Source: Deltaproteobacteria bacterium
Lineage (GTDB): Bacteria; Desulfobacterota; Desulfobacteria; Desulfobacterales; B30-G6
DNA length: 6,459 nt
NCBI GenBank assembly: GCA_003647375.1
Contig: QMMS01000254.1
Coordinates: forward strand, 1-6,459
Direction of reading: 5' to 3'
Shown in pieces: positions 1 to 4,844 of the stretch (position 1 is its first letter; each line of letters opens with the position of its first letter). A program made the position numbers and the translations under genes. The notes beneath the pieces are model-generated. The model was not told where the DNA came from and did not search any database. It saw nothing but the letters and a program-made list of their open reading frames with translations.

Positions 1-506
1 CGCGGAATCTTTGTCATGGTGTTCTGGGGCGTATCCGGGCTGATCACCGGGTCAGTTATCTGCGAGCTTCAATTTTGAAAGCAATTTTACAACGAAATCA
101 CAAAAAGGAGGTTCCGATGGCTTTAAACACAGAAAGGCGAGAGGTTGCTTATCTGCTAGGACGGCTGTTCGCCGTACTTGAAAAGGTACAACTGGACGCA
201 TTGGGCAAGGTTAAAGCAACTATAAAAGTTCGTTTCTTCAGTGCGGCATCTGCTACACCCGCCGGTGTTTTCCCTCGTCTAATTTGTTTGTCGCAGCACC
301 ACATTGAAAAATCCGAATATGGATATATCGCGGACCGGCGTATTGCGAAAATTATAGAGCATATAGATTCCTTTCCTGTGTACCTGAATCTGCAAGATCG
401 GGGTTTGTTCGCTATTGCCTACTATCAGCAGAAAAATGCAATAGATCGTGAAATTAAAGAGGCTGCCGCCAAAAAGAAATTACAAAAAATCAGAGGAGGA
501 AAATAA
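1..506 (+). CDS. cas8c: Type I-C Cascade large subunit Cas8c (Csd1), C-terminal part
   Basis: The reading frame is open from base 3 to the TAA at 504-506 and gives 167 codons, so the gene continues past the left edge. Complete Cas8c proteins are roughly 600 residues. The visible part carries the conserved C-terminal pattern of the family: a YLRASILKA segment, then KEVPMALN, AYLLGRLFAVLEK, FFSAASATPAGVFPRL, LSQHHIEK and GLFAIAYYQQKNA. Cas8c is the large subunit of the type I-C effector and reads the PAM on invading DNA; this C-terminal region also supplies the small-subunit fold. A TTG at 75 is in frame but is only an internal codon, since the frame is open upstream and has family-like sequence there. 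The stop overlaps the cas7 ATG by one base, which suggests translational coupling. Family assignment is by remembered motifs and is strong. Confidence 0.93.
   Translation, partial: RNLCHGVLGRIRADHRVSYLRASILKAILQRNHKKEVPMALNTERREVAYLLGRLFAVLEKVQLDALGKVKATIKVRFFSAASATPAGVFPRLICLSQHHIEKSEYGYIADRRIAKIIEHIDSFPVYLNLQDRGLFAIAYYQQKNAIDREIKEAAAKKKLQKIRGGK
105..111 (+). promoter_or_regulatory. Internal ribosome binding site in cas8c for Cas11c
   Basis: AAGGAGG lies 5 nt before the in-frame ATG at 117. It is embedded in codons for Lys-Lys-Glu-Val-Pro-Met, so the protein motif and the translation signal share the same bases. It decides the start of the proposed Cas11c. Confidence 0.75.
117..506 (+). CDS. 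cas11c: Probable internally translated Cascade small subunit Cas11c (129 aa)
   Basis: An ATG at 117, in frame with cas8c, is preceded by a near-perfect Shine-Dalgarno (AAGGAGG, 105-111) at 5 nt spacing. Starting there gives a 129-residue protein identical to the Cas8c C-terminus, beginning MALNTERREVAY. In type I-C systems the small subunit Cas11c is known to be made by independent translation from within cas8c, and its size and position fit this site. In the effector, several Cas11 copies line the belly of Cascade and stabilise the target and non-target strands. The sequence directly shows the ribosome binding site, the ATG and the frame; actual use of the start is inferred from what is known of the subtype. 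The signal is as strong as those of the other cas genes here. Confidence 0.72.
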   Translation: MALNTERREVAYLLGRLFAVLEKVQLDALGKVKATIKVRFFSAASATPAGVFPRLICLSQHHIEKSEYGYIADRRIAKIIEHIDSFPVYLNLQDRGLFAIAYYQQKNAIDREIKEAAAKKKLQKIRGGK

Positions 507-1543
507 TGGGTGAATCAATCAAAAACCGCTACGAATTTGTTCTTCTGTTTGACGTAATCAATGGCAACCCAAACGGGGACCCCGATGGTGGCAATATGCC
601 TCGAATCGATCCCGAGACCGGACATGGAATCACCACCGATGTCTGCCTGAAGCGCAAGGTTCGGAATTATGTTGATTTGGCAAAGGAAAATGTTTCTCCA
701 TACGAAATCCATGTTCGTGAAGGAGCATTTCTTTCAGAGCATCACAAACGAGCCCATAAGGCACTGGACGACGAGAAATTATTTGTTCATGTTCCTTTGG
801 ATTTGCGGGAAGAACTTAGCAATTATCAAGAATTCCCTCAAGGTATTGGATTTGAAAATAAAGGTATCTATCTCCAACTTAGCACTGATTTAACTAAGGT
901 GAAAAAAGCCGTTGGAAAGCTCAAAAATATTTCAGGTGCATCTAAGGCAAAGCTCAAAGAATTGTTTGTTGATAGCAAGGAAATGGTTGCGAAAAAATGG
1001 ATGTGTAAGAATTTTTTTGACGTACGTACATTTGGAGCTGTGATGTCAACTGGTGATAAAACCTGTGGTCAAGTTCGTGGGCCTGTTCAACTATGTTTTG
1101 CTCGAAGTATAGACCCAATTGTCGGTTTGGATGTGGCAATGTTCAGAACGGCTGCAGTTACAGTCGATAAGCCAGATGATAAAGGACTTGGTGCAAGAAA
1201 AGCAATCGTTCCTTATGGACTTTACAGAGTACATGGTTTCATATCTGCGCCTTTGGCAAAGCAAACCGGGTTTTCAGAAAAAGATCTGGAGTTGTTCTGG
1301 AATGCTCTGATAAACATGTTCGATCATGACCGTTCCGCCGCCCGGGGTGAAATGGCCGCTCAAAAGCTGATTGTATTTAGACATGACGGCGAACTCGGCA
1401 ACGCTCCGGCACAGAAGCTCTTTGATCTGATTAATGTGAAAAAGAAAGATGAATCCCGTCCAACTCGCGCATTTAACGATTATGAGGTGATTATTGATAA
1501 GAACAATGTACCAAATCATGTAACCTTGTTAGAAAAGCTATAG
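506..1543 (+). CDS. cas7c: Type I-C Cascade backbone protein Cas7c (Csd2)
   Basis: This 345-residue protein is the repeated backbone subunit that binds the crRNA spacer along its length. Family marks are the N-terminal RRM-like strand with FDVINGNPNGDPDGGNMPR (residues 15-33), ITTDVCLKRKVRNYV (42-56), FFDVRTFGAVMSTG (170-183), GQVRGPVQLCFARSIDPI (188-205), RKAIVPYGLYRVHGFISA (231-248) and the C-terminal NMFDHDRSAARGEMA (270-284). A good Shine-Dalgarno (AGGAGG, 494-499) lies 6 nt before the ATG, which overlaps the cas8c stop. The protein seems some 40-60 residues longer than the Csd2 proteins I recall, with the extra length between about residues 90 and 160. The middle of the gene is distinctly AT-rich compared with both ends (hand counts near 30-38% GC against 52-57%). 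The C-terminus looks complete, so the interruption that follows has not truncated it. Confidence 0.95.
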   Translation: MGESIKNRYEFVLLFDVINGNPNGDPDGGNMPRIDPETGHGITTDVCLKRKVRNYVDLAKENVSPYEIHVREGAFLSEHHKRAHKALDDEKLFVHVPLDLREELSNYQEFPQGIGFENKGIYLQLSTDLTKVKKAVGKLKNISGASKAKLKELFVDSKEMVAKKWMCKNFFDVRTFGAVMSTGDKTCGQVRGPVQLCFARSIDPIVGLDVAMFRTAAVTVDKPDDKGLGARKAIVPYGLYRVHGFISAPLAKQTGFSEKDLELFWNALINMFDHDRSAARGEMAAQKLIVFRHDGELGNAPAQKLFDLINVKKKDESRPTRAFNDYEVIIDKNNVPNHVTLLEKL

Positions 1544-1805
1544 AGCTCCTGTTTCTCAACAGTCTTGATGATGATCTCCATAAGGCCTTGCTCATCCAGC
1601 TTCGGAACTTGTGGACCCACACCTCTACGGCTATTGAAGGTAATGTTCTGTCTCTTAACAAGGCGGTCTTTGTTTTAGAAGAAAATCGGACCATTGTTGG
1701 AAATCGATGAAAGATGATGAGGAATTTGCTGGCCACGCCAAAGCAATTGATCTGATTTATAAAATAGTGCAAAACGATTCGAAATGGATGCTTGATCATG
1801 ACTTA
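1543..1805 (+). pseudogene. Fic-family N-terminal remnant, frameshifted and truncated
   Basis: Directly after the cas7 stop, the frame starting at 1543 reads NSLDDDLHKALL, LRNLWTHTSTAIEGN, then AVFVLEENRTIVGNR before a TGA at 1708-1710. In the adjacent frame from about 1707 the sequence continues as KDDEEFAGHAKAIDLIYKIV. Together these match the N-terminal half of a Fic-family protein, which typically runs WTHTSTAIEGN, then FVLEEGLT, then KDHEEV.GHA.AIDLIY. Restoring one lost base near 1705-1710 would rejoin the two frames. The S-x-x-x-E-G inhibitory helix is present, but the catalytic HPFxxGNGR motif is absent. Family-like sequence fades at about 1790-1805, where the S23-type gene begins. 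No start codon is visible in the first frame. I read it as the dead stump of a Fic gene; the right boundary is approximate. Confidence 0.8.
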
Positions 1806-2295
1806 TTCTCGTTTTGAAGACCTCCCTGTCTGGCAGGAGGCGATCCGACTGGCGGATGGCATTTACGACTTTACTGAAAAGCACAAAAAAGTATTAAGTT
1901 ACAGCCTGCGGGATCAAATAGAGCGGGCGGCGCTTTCCGTATCGAACAACGTCGCGGAAGGTTTCGAACGTGGAACCACAAATGAGCTGCTGATGTTTAT
2001 TTATATTGCCCGAGGTTCTGCCGGCGAAGTCCGTTCCATGCTTTGTTTCATAGAGCGCCGGCAGGGATTCATCAATCTCAAATCTCAAATTTCAGATTTG
2101 AAATCAATAGCCGAGAGTTGTTCCCGGCAATTGCGGGGATGGGCGGATCATCTGCAAAATTCAGATATCAAGGGCCAGCGCCATCTAAACGAAAAAACGC
2201 GGCAGCAATATGAAACAGGCAAAAATGCCGAGAATTTTCAACAAGAACTTTTGGATAGACTTCCAGTCGGGCACCCCTTGCGGAAACGCAAGTAG
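1798..2295 (+). CDS. S23-type four-helix-bundle protein with C-terminal extension
   Basis: The 165-residue product opens with SRFEDLPVWQEAIRLADGIY and continues with SLRDQIERAALSVSNNVAEGFER (residues 36-58) and a GSAGEVRSML segment (73-82). This is the signature of the four-helix-bundle proteins first seen as ORFs in 23S rRNA intervening sequences; their molecular role is unsettled and RNA binding has been suggested. The family usually ends near 120 residues. Here a charged tail of about 45 residues follows, ending LPVGHPLRKRK. The ATG at 1798 is chosen because it directly precedes the conserved N-terminus; a TTG two codons earlier is also in frame. Only a weak GGATG-like ribosome binding site precedes it. 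The gene begins where the Fic remnant stops and ends 16 nt before the relic cas4 start. A related fold is used by Avd of diversity-generating retroelements, but no reverse transcriptase is in the window. Confidence 0.85.
   Translation: MTYSRFEDLPVWQEAIRLADGIYDFTEKHKKVLSYSLRDQIERAALSVSNNVAEGFERGTTNELLMFIYIARGSAGEVRSMLCFIERRQGFINLKSQISDLKSIAESCSRQLRGWADHLQNSDIKGQRHLNEKTRQQYETGKNAENFQQELLDRLPVGHPLRKRK
2074..2101 (+). repeat. Short tandem and inverted repeats inside the S23-type gene
   Basis: A 7-base unit, AATCTCA, occurs twice in tandem at 2074-2087. It overlaps a perfect 8-bp inverted repeat, TCAAATCT at 2078-2085 and AGATTTGA at 2094-2101. The bases encode the repetitive heptad-like stretch NLKSQISDLKS of the fourth helix. 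I recall similar base patterns in other genes of this family but cannot verify that here. Confidence 0.6.
2277..2292 (+). other. GAAA-tetraloop hairpin at the end of the S23-type gene
   Basis: CTTGCG (2277-2282), a GAAA loop, then CGCAAG (2287-2292) form a perfect 6-bp stem with a GNRA loop, ending directly before the TAG stop. No run of T follows, so it is not a standard intrinsic terminator. It may be a chance RNA structure or an mRNA 3' structural element. Confidence 0.4.
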
Positions 2296-2303
2296 CACAG
2301 GCT

Positions 2304-2326
2304 AGGACAACATGTATACCGAATGA
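2304..2326 (+). other. Relic of the original cas4 start (RBS, ATG, four codons, then stop)
   Basis: AGGA at 2304-2307 sits 4 nt before ATG TAT ACC GAA (2312-2323), which encodes Met-Tyr-Thr-Glu, followed at once by TGA (2324-2326). The same 12 bases begin the working cas4 at 4200. A ribosome binding site with correct spacing, together with the exact first four cas4 codons, suggests this is where cas4 began before a cassette split it off. Confidence 0.7.
2312..2323 (+). repeat. Left copy of a 12-bp direct repeat flanking the toxin-type cassette
   Basis: ATGTATACCGAA is identical to 4200-4211; the bases just outside and just inside the two copies differ. The two starts are 1,888 bp apart. A 12-base match at one pre-specified meaningful site is very unlikely by chance in a window of this size. 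I read it as a target-site duplication or an equivalent integration footprint. Confidence 0.75.
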
Positions 2327-2342
2327 ATCTTTAGGTCGGGAA

Positions 2343-2369
2343 AATTGGCCACGCACTGCGTGACCAATT
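2343..2369. promoter_or_regulatory. 27-nt near-perfect palindrome, candidate operator
   Basis: The left arm AATTGGCCACGCA (2343-2355) and right arm TGCGTGACCAATT (2357-2369) are complementary at 12 of 13 positions around one central base. The element lies in the 83-nt space between the relic cas4 start and the lysine-rich gene, near the left end of the proposed cassette. No T-run follows, so an operator is more likely than a terminator. Which protein would bind it is unknown. Confidence 0.45.
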
Positions 2370-2406
2370 GCACACACCCGCTGTAGCGAATCTAAAGGGT
2401 ACTACC

Positions 2407-2577
2407 ATGGCAAACCAGGCAAAGAAAACAGAACATGCTGGCGCCAAAAAGGGCAAAGGAGCATACCGGGGCAGGAAAGCGAATGCCAAGAAAGAGTCAA
2501 ACCGGGTTCGGCGGAAAGATGACAAGAAAAGCGTTCTTGATGAGGATGATCACTCCCCGGAAGGAGTAAATGAATAA
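2407..2577 (+). CDS. Small lysine-rich basic protein, unknown function (56 aa)
   Basis: The 56-residue product starts MANQAKKTEHAGAKKGKGAY and is dominated by Lys, Arg, Gly and Asn up to about residue 42. It then has a short acidic tail (LDEDDHSPEGVNE). The ATG at 2407 follows AAAGGG (2394-2399) at a workable 7 nt. An in-frame upstream start at 2368 lies in the palindrome region and is less likely. I recall a widespread family of short proteins with a TEHAG-(A/P)-K-x-G-x-G pattern but cannot confirm membership or function. The high charge suggests nucleic acid binding or a disordered protein. Its 3' end overlaps the ATG of the RhuM-type pseudogene by 8 nt, so the two were probably one transcription unit and arrived together. 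Confidence 0.65.
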   Translation: MANQAKKTEHAGAKKGKGAYRGRKANAKKESNRVRRKDDKKSVLDEDDHSPEGVNE

Positions 2578-3113
2578 CCTTTGAGCGAGGTGAATTAATT
2601 CTATACCAGTCTGATGATGGGCAGGCGGCGGTTGATGTGCGACTTAAGCATGAAACTGTCTGGCTGACCCAGGCGCAGATGGTCAAGCTTTTTCAGAGAG
2701 ATCAGTCGGTAATATCCAGACATGTAAACAATGTTTTTAAAGAGGGAGGGTTGCCGCGTAAAAGCAATATGCAAAAAATGCATATTGCAAATTCAGATAA
2801 ACCTGTCGCCTTTTACAACCTCAATGTCATTATCTCTGTTGGCTATCGGGTGAAATGCCCGGCGCGGCACCCAGTTTCGCATCTGGGCAACCTCAGTCTT
2901 AAAGGATCATCTGGTACGTGGTTATACTTTGAATCAGAGGCGTCTTGCCGAAAAAGGGATGGGTGAGGTGCGGCAGATGCTACGGATATCTTTGGTAATG
3001 AACAGAGCGATGGTCTTGCCGAAATTATAGGTGCGATGCAGCAGACTTTCGATGGTCAGGATCTTTATCCAAGTGTAGAAGAAAAAGAGGAATTGGATAC
3101 TGTGCTCAATTAA
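2570..3113 (+). pseudogene. RhuM-Fic/Doc fusion pseudogene, multiply disrupted
   Basis: The ATG at 2570 lies 3 nt after AAGGAG and would begin MNNL; an extra T in the TTT at 2580-2582 then breaks the frame. From 2583 the next frame reads ERGELILYQSDDGQAAVDV, HETVWLTQAQMVKLFQRDQS and VAFYNLNVIISVGYRVK, which is the RhuM N-terminal domain with a helix-turn-helix-like segment. A one-base insertion at about 2856-2860 moves the match to RRGTQFRIWATSVLKDHLV and NQRRLAEKGMGEVRQ, ending near 2975. The sequence then jumps straight to DIFGNEQSDGLAEIIGAMQQ and QDLYPSVEEK in the first frame, stopping at 3111-3113. That last piece resembles the start of a Doc/Fic domain as in RhuM-Doc fusion proteins, so an internal stretch (perhaps 70 residues) and the catalytic HPFxDGNKR motif are missing. 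Function in the family is poorly defined (virulence protein RhuM, toxin-like). Confidence 0.85.
2765..2789 (+). other. Perfect 10-bp hairpin within the RhuM pseudogene
   Basis: GCAATATGCA (2765-2774) and TGCATATTGC (2780-2789) are exact reverse complements separated by AAAAA. They lie in codons for SNMQKMHIANS, a stretch I recall as conserved in RhuM proteins. The structure may be a by-product of that peptide or a real mRNA or DNA site. No T-run follows, so it is not a terminator. Confidence 0.4.
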
Positions 3114-3150
3114 TTAGCTATTAATTGGATACTGTATGTGTTAAGCTATT
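3091..3150 (+). repeat. Imperfect tandem duplication of about 30 bp before the Fic gene
   Basis: AATTGGATACTGT occurs at 3091-3103 and 3123-3135, and both copies run on to AGCTATT (3116-3122 and 3144-3150). Unit one is 32 nt and unit two 28 nt. The first copy contains the end and stop of the RhuM-Fic pseudogene; the second ends 3 nt before the Fic ATG. It may mark slippage or a deletion scar, and it holds any promoter for fic. Confidence 0.65.
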
Positions 3151-3153
3151 GTT

Positions 3154-4200
3154 ATGAATATATTTACTATAGATAGAATTGAATCATTTGATTTGCCGGT
3201 GGCCACGGCATGGCTGCTCGGTGAATGCATGCAAGCACGCGGAAAACAAGAATTGTGGATGCAACAACGTCCTGAAATCTTACAGACACTACGGGAACAG
3301 GCCGTGGTGCAAAGCGTGGAATCTTCAAACCGCATTGAGGGAGTATCGATTGCAGCCGACCGCTTACGCCCTGTGGTTCTGGGCAAGGCACGACCAATAG
3401 ATCGTTCTGAAGAAGAACTGGCTGGCTATCGCAAGGCATTGGATTGGATTTTTACCCGAAAACGGCAAGTGGTGTTCATCCCTGAAGTTGTTCTGAAACT
3501 TCATGCACTGGCTCAAGGCGGTATGACCGGCGATGCAGGCCGCTGGAAATCAAAAAACAATGAAATCATAGAGATTTTGCCCAACAATGAGCGCCGTGTA
3601 TGTTGTGTGCCAACATCGGCTGCGGAAACACCGGATGCCATGAAGTCATTGAGCGCCGCATACAAGCATACTCGCGAGAATGAACAGATTCCCACCCTGT
3701 TGACTATTGCTACTTGTATCTTCGATCTGCTTTGTATTCACCCCTTTCGAGATGGCAATGGCAGGGTTTCTCGCCTGGTGACTTCATTTTTACTGACCCA
3801 GGAAAATTATACCGTCTGTCGCTTCATCAGTCTGGAAAGGATTGTTGAAGAACGCAAGGAGGAATATAACAAAGTATTGGCACAGTGCTCCAAGGGGTGG
3901 CACCCTGGTAAAAACGAAATAACGCCCTGGTGGAATTTCTTTCTATCAGTCTTGCGGAATGCCTATGGAGAGCTTGACAAAAAGTTTGAAGGTAAAACCT
4001 CATCGGCTCCCAAAGGTGACTTGGTGCGTCGAGTTATCAATGAGCAGGTTGGATCTTTTTCACTTTCAGAAATTGCCGTTCAAATTCCTGAGGTTAGTGT
4101 AGCCATGATTAAAAAGATACTTATGACGATGAAAAAAGAAGGCACGGTAAATAGTACCGGCCGAGGCCGCGGTGCTACTTGGGAGGTTGTCAGAAAATAA
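3154..4200 (+). CDS. Fic-domain protein, intact, with inhibitory helix and C-terminal winged helix
   Basis: This 348-residue protein probably transfers AMP (or another nucleotide or phosphate-containing group) from a nucleotide to a target protein hydroxyl in the cytoplasm. The catalytic Fic motif is complete as HPFRDGNGRVSR (residues 196-207; His196 the catalytic base, Asp200 for metal). An N-terminal S-N-R-I-E-G stretch (58-63) fits the (S/T)xxxE(G/N) inhibitory helix, with Glu62 expected to hold the enzyme off, as in class II Fic proteins. Residues 285-345 look like a winged-helix DNA-binding domain ending in a GRGRG turn, as in many stand-alone Fic proteins. No signal peptide or membrane segment is seen. 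The ATG at 3154 has no clear Shine-Dalgarno. The stop overlaps the cas4 ATG by one base, so the two are likely co-translated. It belongs to a different Fic subtype from the stump at 1543. Confidence 0.92.
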   Translation: MNIFTIDRIESFDLPVATAWLLGECMQARGKQELWMQQRPEILQTLREQAVVQSVESSNRIEGVSIAADRLRPVVLGKARPIDRSEEELAGYRKALDWIFTRKRQVVFIPEVVLKLHALAQGGMTGDAGRWKSKNNEIIEILPNNERRVCCVPTSAAETPDAMKSLSAAYKHTRENEQIPTLLTIATCIFDLLCIHPFRDGNGRVSRLVTSFLLTQENYTVCRFISLERIVEERKEEYNKVLAQCSKGWHPGKNEITPWWNFFLSVLRNAYGELDKKFEGKTSSAPKGDLVRRVINEQVGSFSLSEIAVQIPEVSVAMIKKILMTMKKEGTVNSTGRGRGATWEVVRK

Positions 4201-4211
4201 TGTATACCGAA
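4200..4211 (+). repeat. Right copy of the 12-bp direct repeat (working cas4 start)
   Basis: ATGTATACCGAA here encodes the first four residues of Cas4 and matches 2312-2323. Its first base also completes the TAA stop of the Fic gene. Confidence 0.75.
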
Positions 4212-4844
4212 GACCAACTCCTGCCTTTGTCCGGCTTACAGCACATCCATTTTTGCGAGCGGCAGTGCGCCCTGATTCATGTGGAACAGGTGTGGCTGGA
4301 AAACCGTTTTACGGCTGAAGGGCGAATTATGCACGACCGGGTGGATTCAGGGAAAAGTGAATTGCGCCGGGATGTGCGCATCACCTTTGCCGTGTCCATG
4401 CGCTCGCTATGCCTGGGGTTGATTGGCAAAGCGGATGTTGTCGAATTTCATCGGGAAACATCGCCTGAAGGAAAAGACATCTGGAGGCCTTTTCCTGTGG
4501 AATACAAACGCGGAAGACCCAAGAAGGATAATTGCGACAAAATTCAGCTTTGTGCCCAGGCCCTTTGTCTCGAAGAGATGCTCGGTAATCCCATCGACGC
4601 TGGAGCCATGTTTTACGGAAAAACCAGGCGAAGACAGGATGTGAATTTTGACGATAATTTGCGCGCAGAGACTGAGCAGATGGCGAAAAATTTCCACGCG
4701 CTGTTTAATGCACGGGCTACACCCAAGCCGGTATTTGATAAGCGCTGTCCGAACTGCTCCTTCTTGTCATATTGTCTGCCTGAAAAACTGGACGGGAAAA
4801 AGTCAGTACTTAAATATCTTGATGCTATCCGAGAGGAACAATGA
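4200..4844 (+). CDS. cas4: CRISPR adaptation nuclease Cas4 (iron-sulfur, RecB-like)
   Basis: Cas4 (214 residues) works with Cas1-Cas2 to trim prespacers and select those with a correct PAM, setting spacer orientation. It has the four cluster cysteines: Cys19 in FCERQC, and Cys183, Cys186 and Cys192 in RCPNCSFLSYC. The nuclease core is visible as His45 (GRIMHD), Asp79 (GKADVVEF) and Glu101-x-Lys103 (VEYKRGRPKK), followed by a QLCAQALCLEEM motif. The ATG at 4200 gives the usual MYTEDQLLPLSGLQH N-terminus; an upstream in-frame start at 4179 lies inside fic and is rejected. The nearest Shine-Dalgarno, GGGAGG (4181-4186), is 13 nt away, so initiation probably depends on coupling with fic through TAATG. 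The gene overlaps cas1 by 4 nt. Its N-terminal codons also occur as a relic at 2312. Confidence 0.95.
   Translation: MYTEDQLLPLSGLQHIHFCERQCALIHVEQVWLENRFTAEGRIMHDRVDSGKSELRRDVRITFAVSMRSLCLGLIGKADVVEFHRETSPEGKDIWRPFPVEYKRGRPKKDNCDKIQLCAQALCLEEMLGNPIDAGAMFYGKTRRRQDVNFDDNLRAETEQMAKNFHALFNARATPKPVFDKRCPNCSFLSYCLPEKLDGKKSVLKYLDAIREEQ

Noticed and set aside
75..506. TTG at 75 as the start of a separate 143-aa gene
   Set aside because: The frame is open to the left edge with Cas8c-like sequence upstream, and no ribosome binding site serves the TTG; the ATG at 117 is the real internal candidate.
1792..1797. TTG at 1792 as the start of the S23-type gene
   Set aside because: It adds only two residues; the ATG at 1798 precedes the conserved N-terminus, though neither has a strong ribosome binding site.
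1798..2295. A diversity-generating retroelement accessory protein (Avd)
   Set aside because: The fold is related, but there is no reverse transcriptase or template/variable repeat pair, and the N-terminal motif is that of the S23 type.
2277..2369. Hairpins at 2277-2292 and 2343-2369 as intrinsic terminators
   Set aside because: Neither stem is followed by a T-run.
2368..2396. Promoter with TTGCAC (2368-2373) and TCTAAA (2391-2396), 17-nt spacing
   Set aside because: The -35 match is poor, and transcription would begin after the ribosome binding site of the gene it should serve.
2324..4199. A classical insertion sequence
   Set aside because: The ends inside the 12-bp repeats show no terminal inverted repeats and the segment encodes no transposase or integrase.
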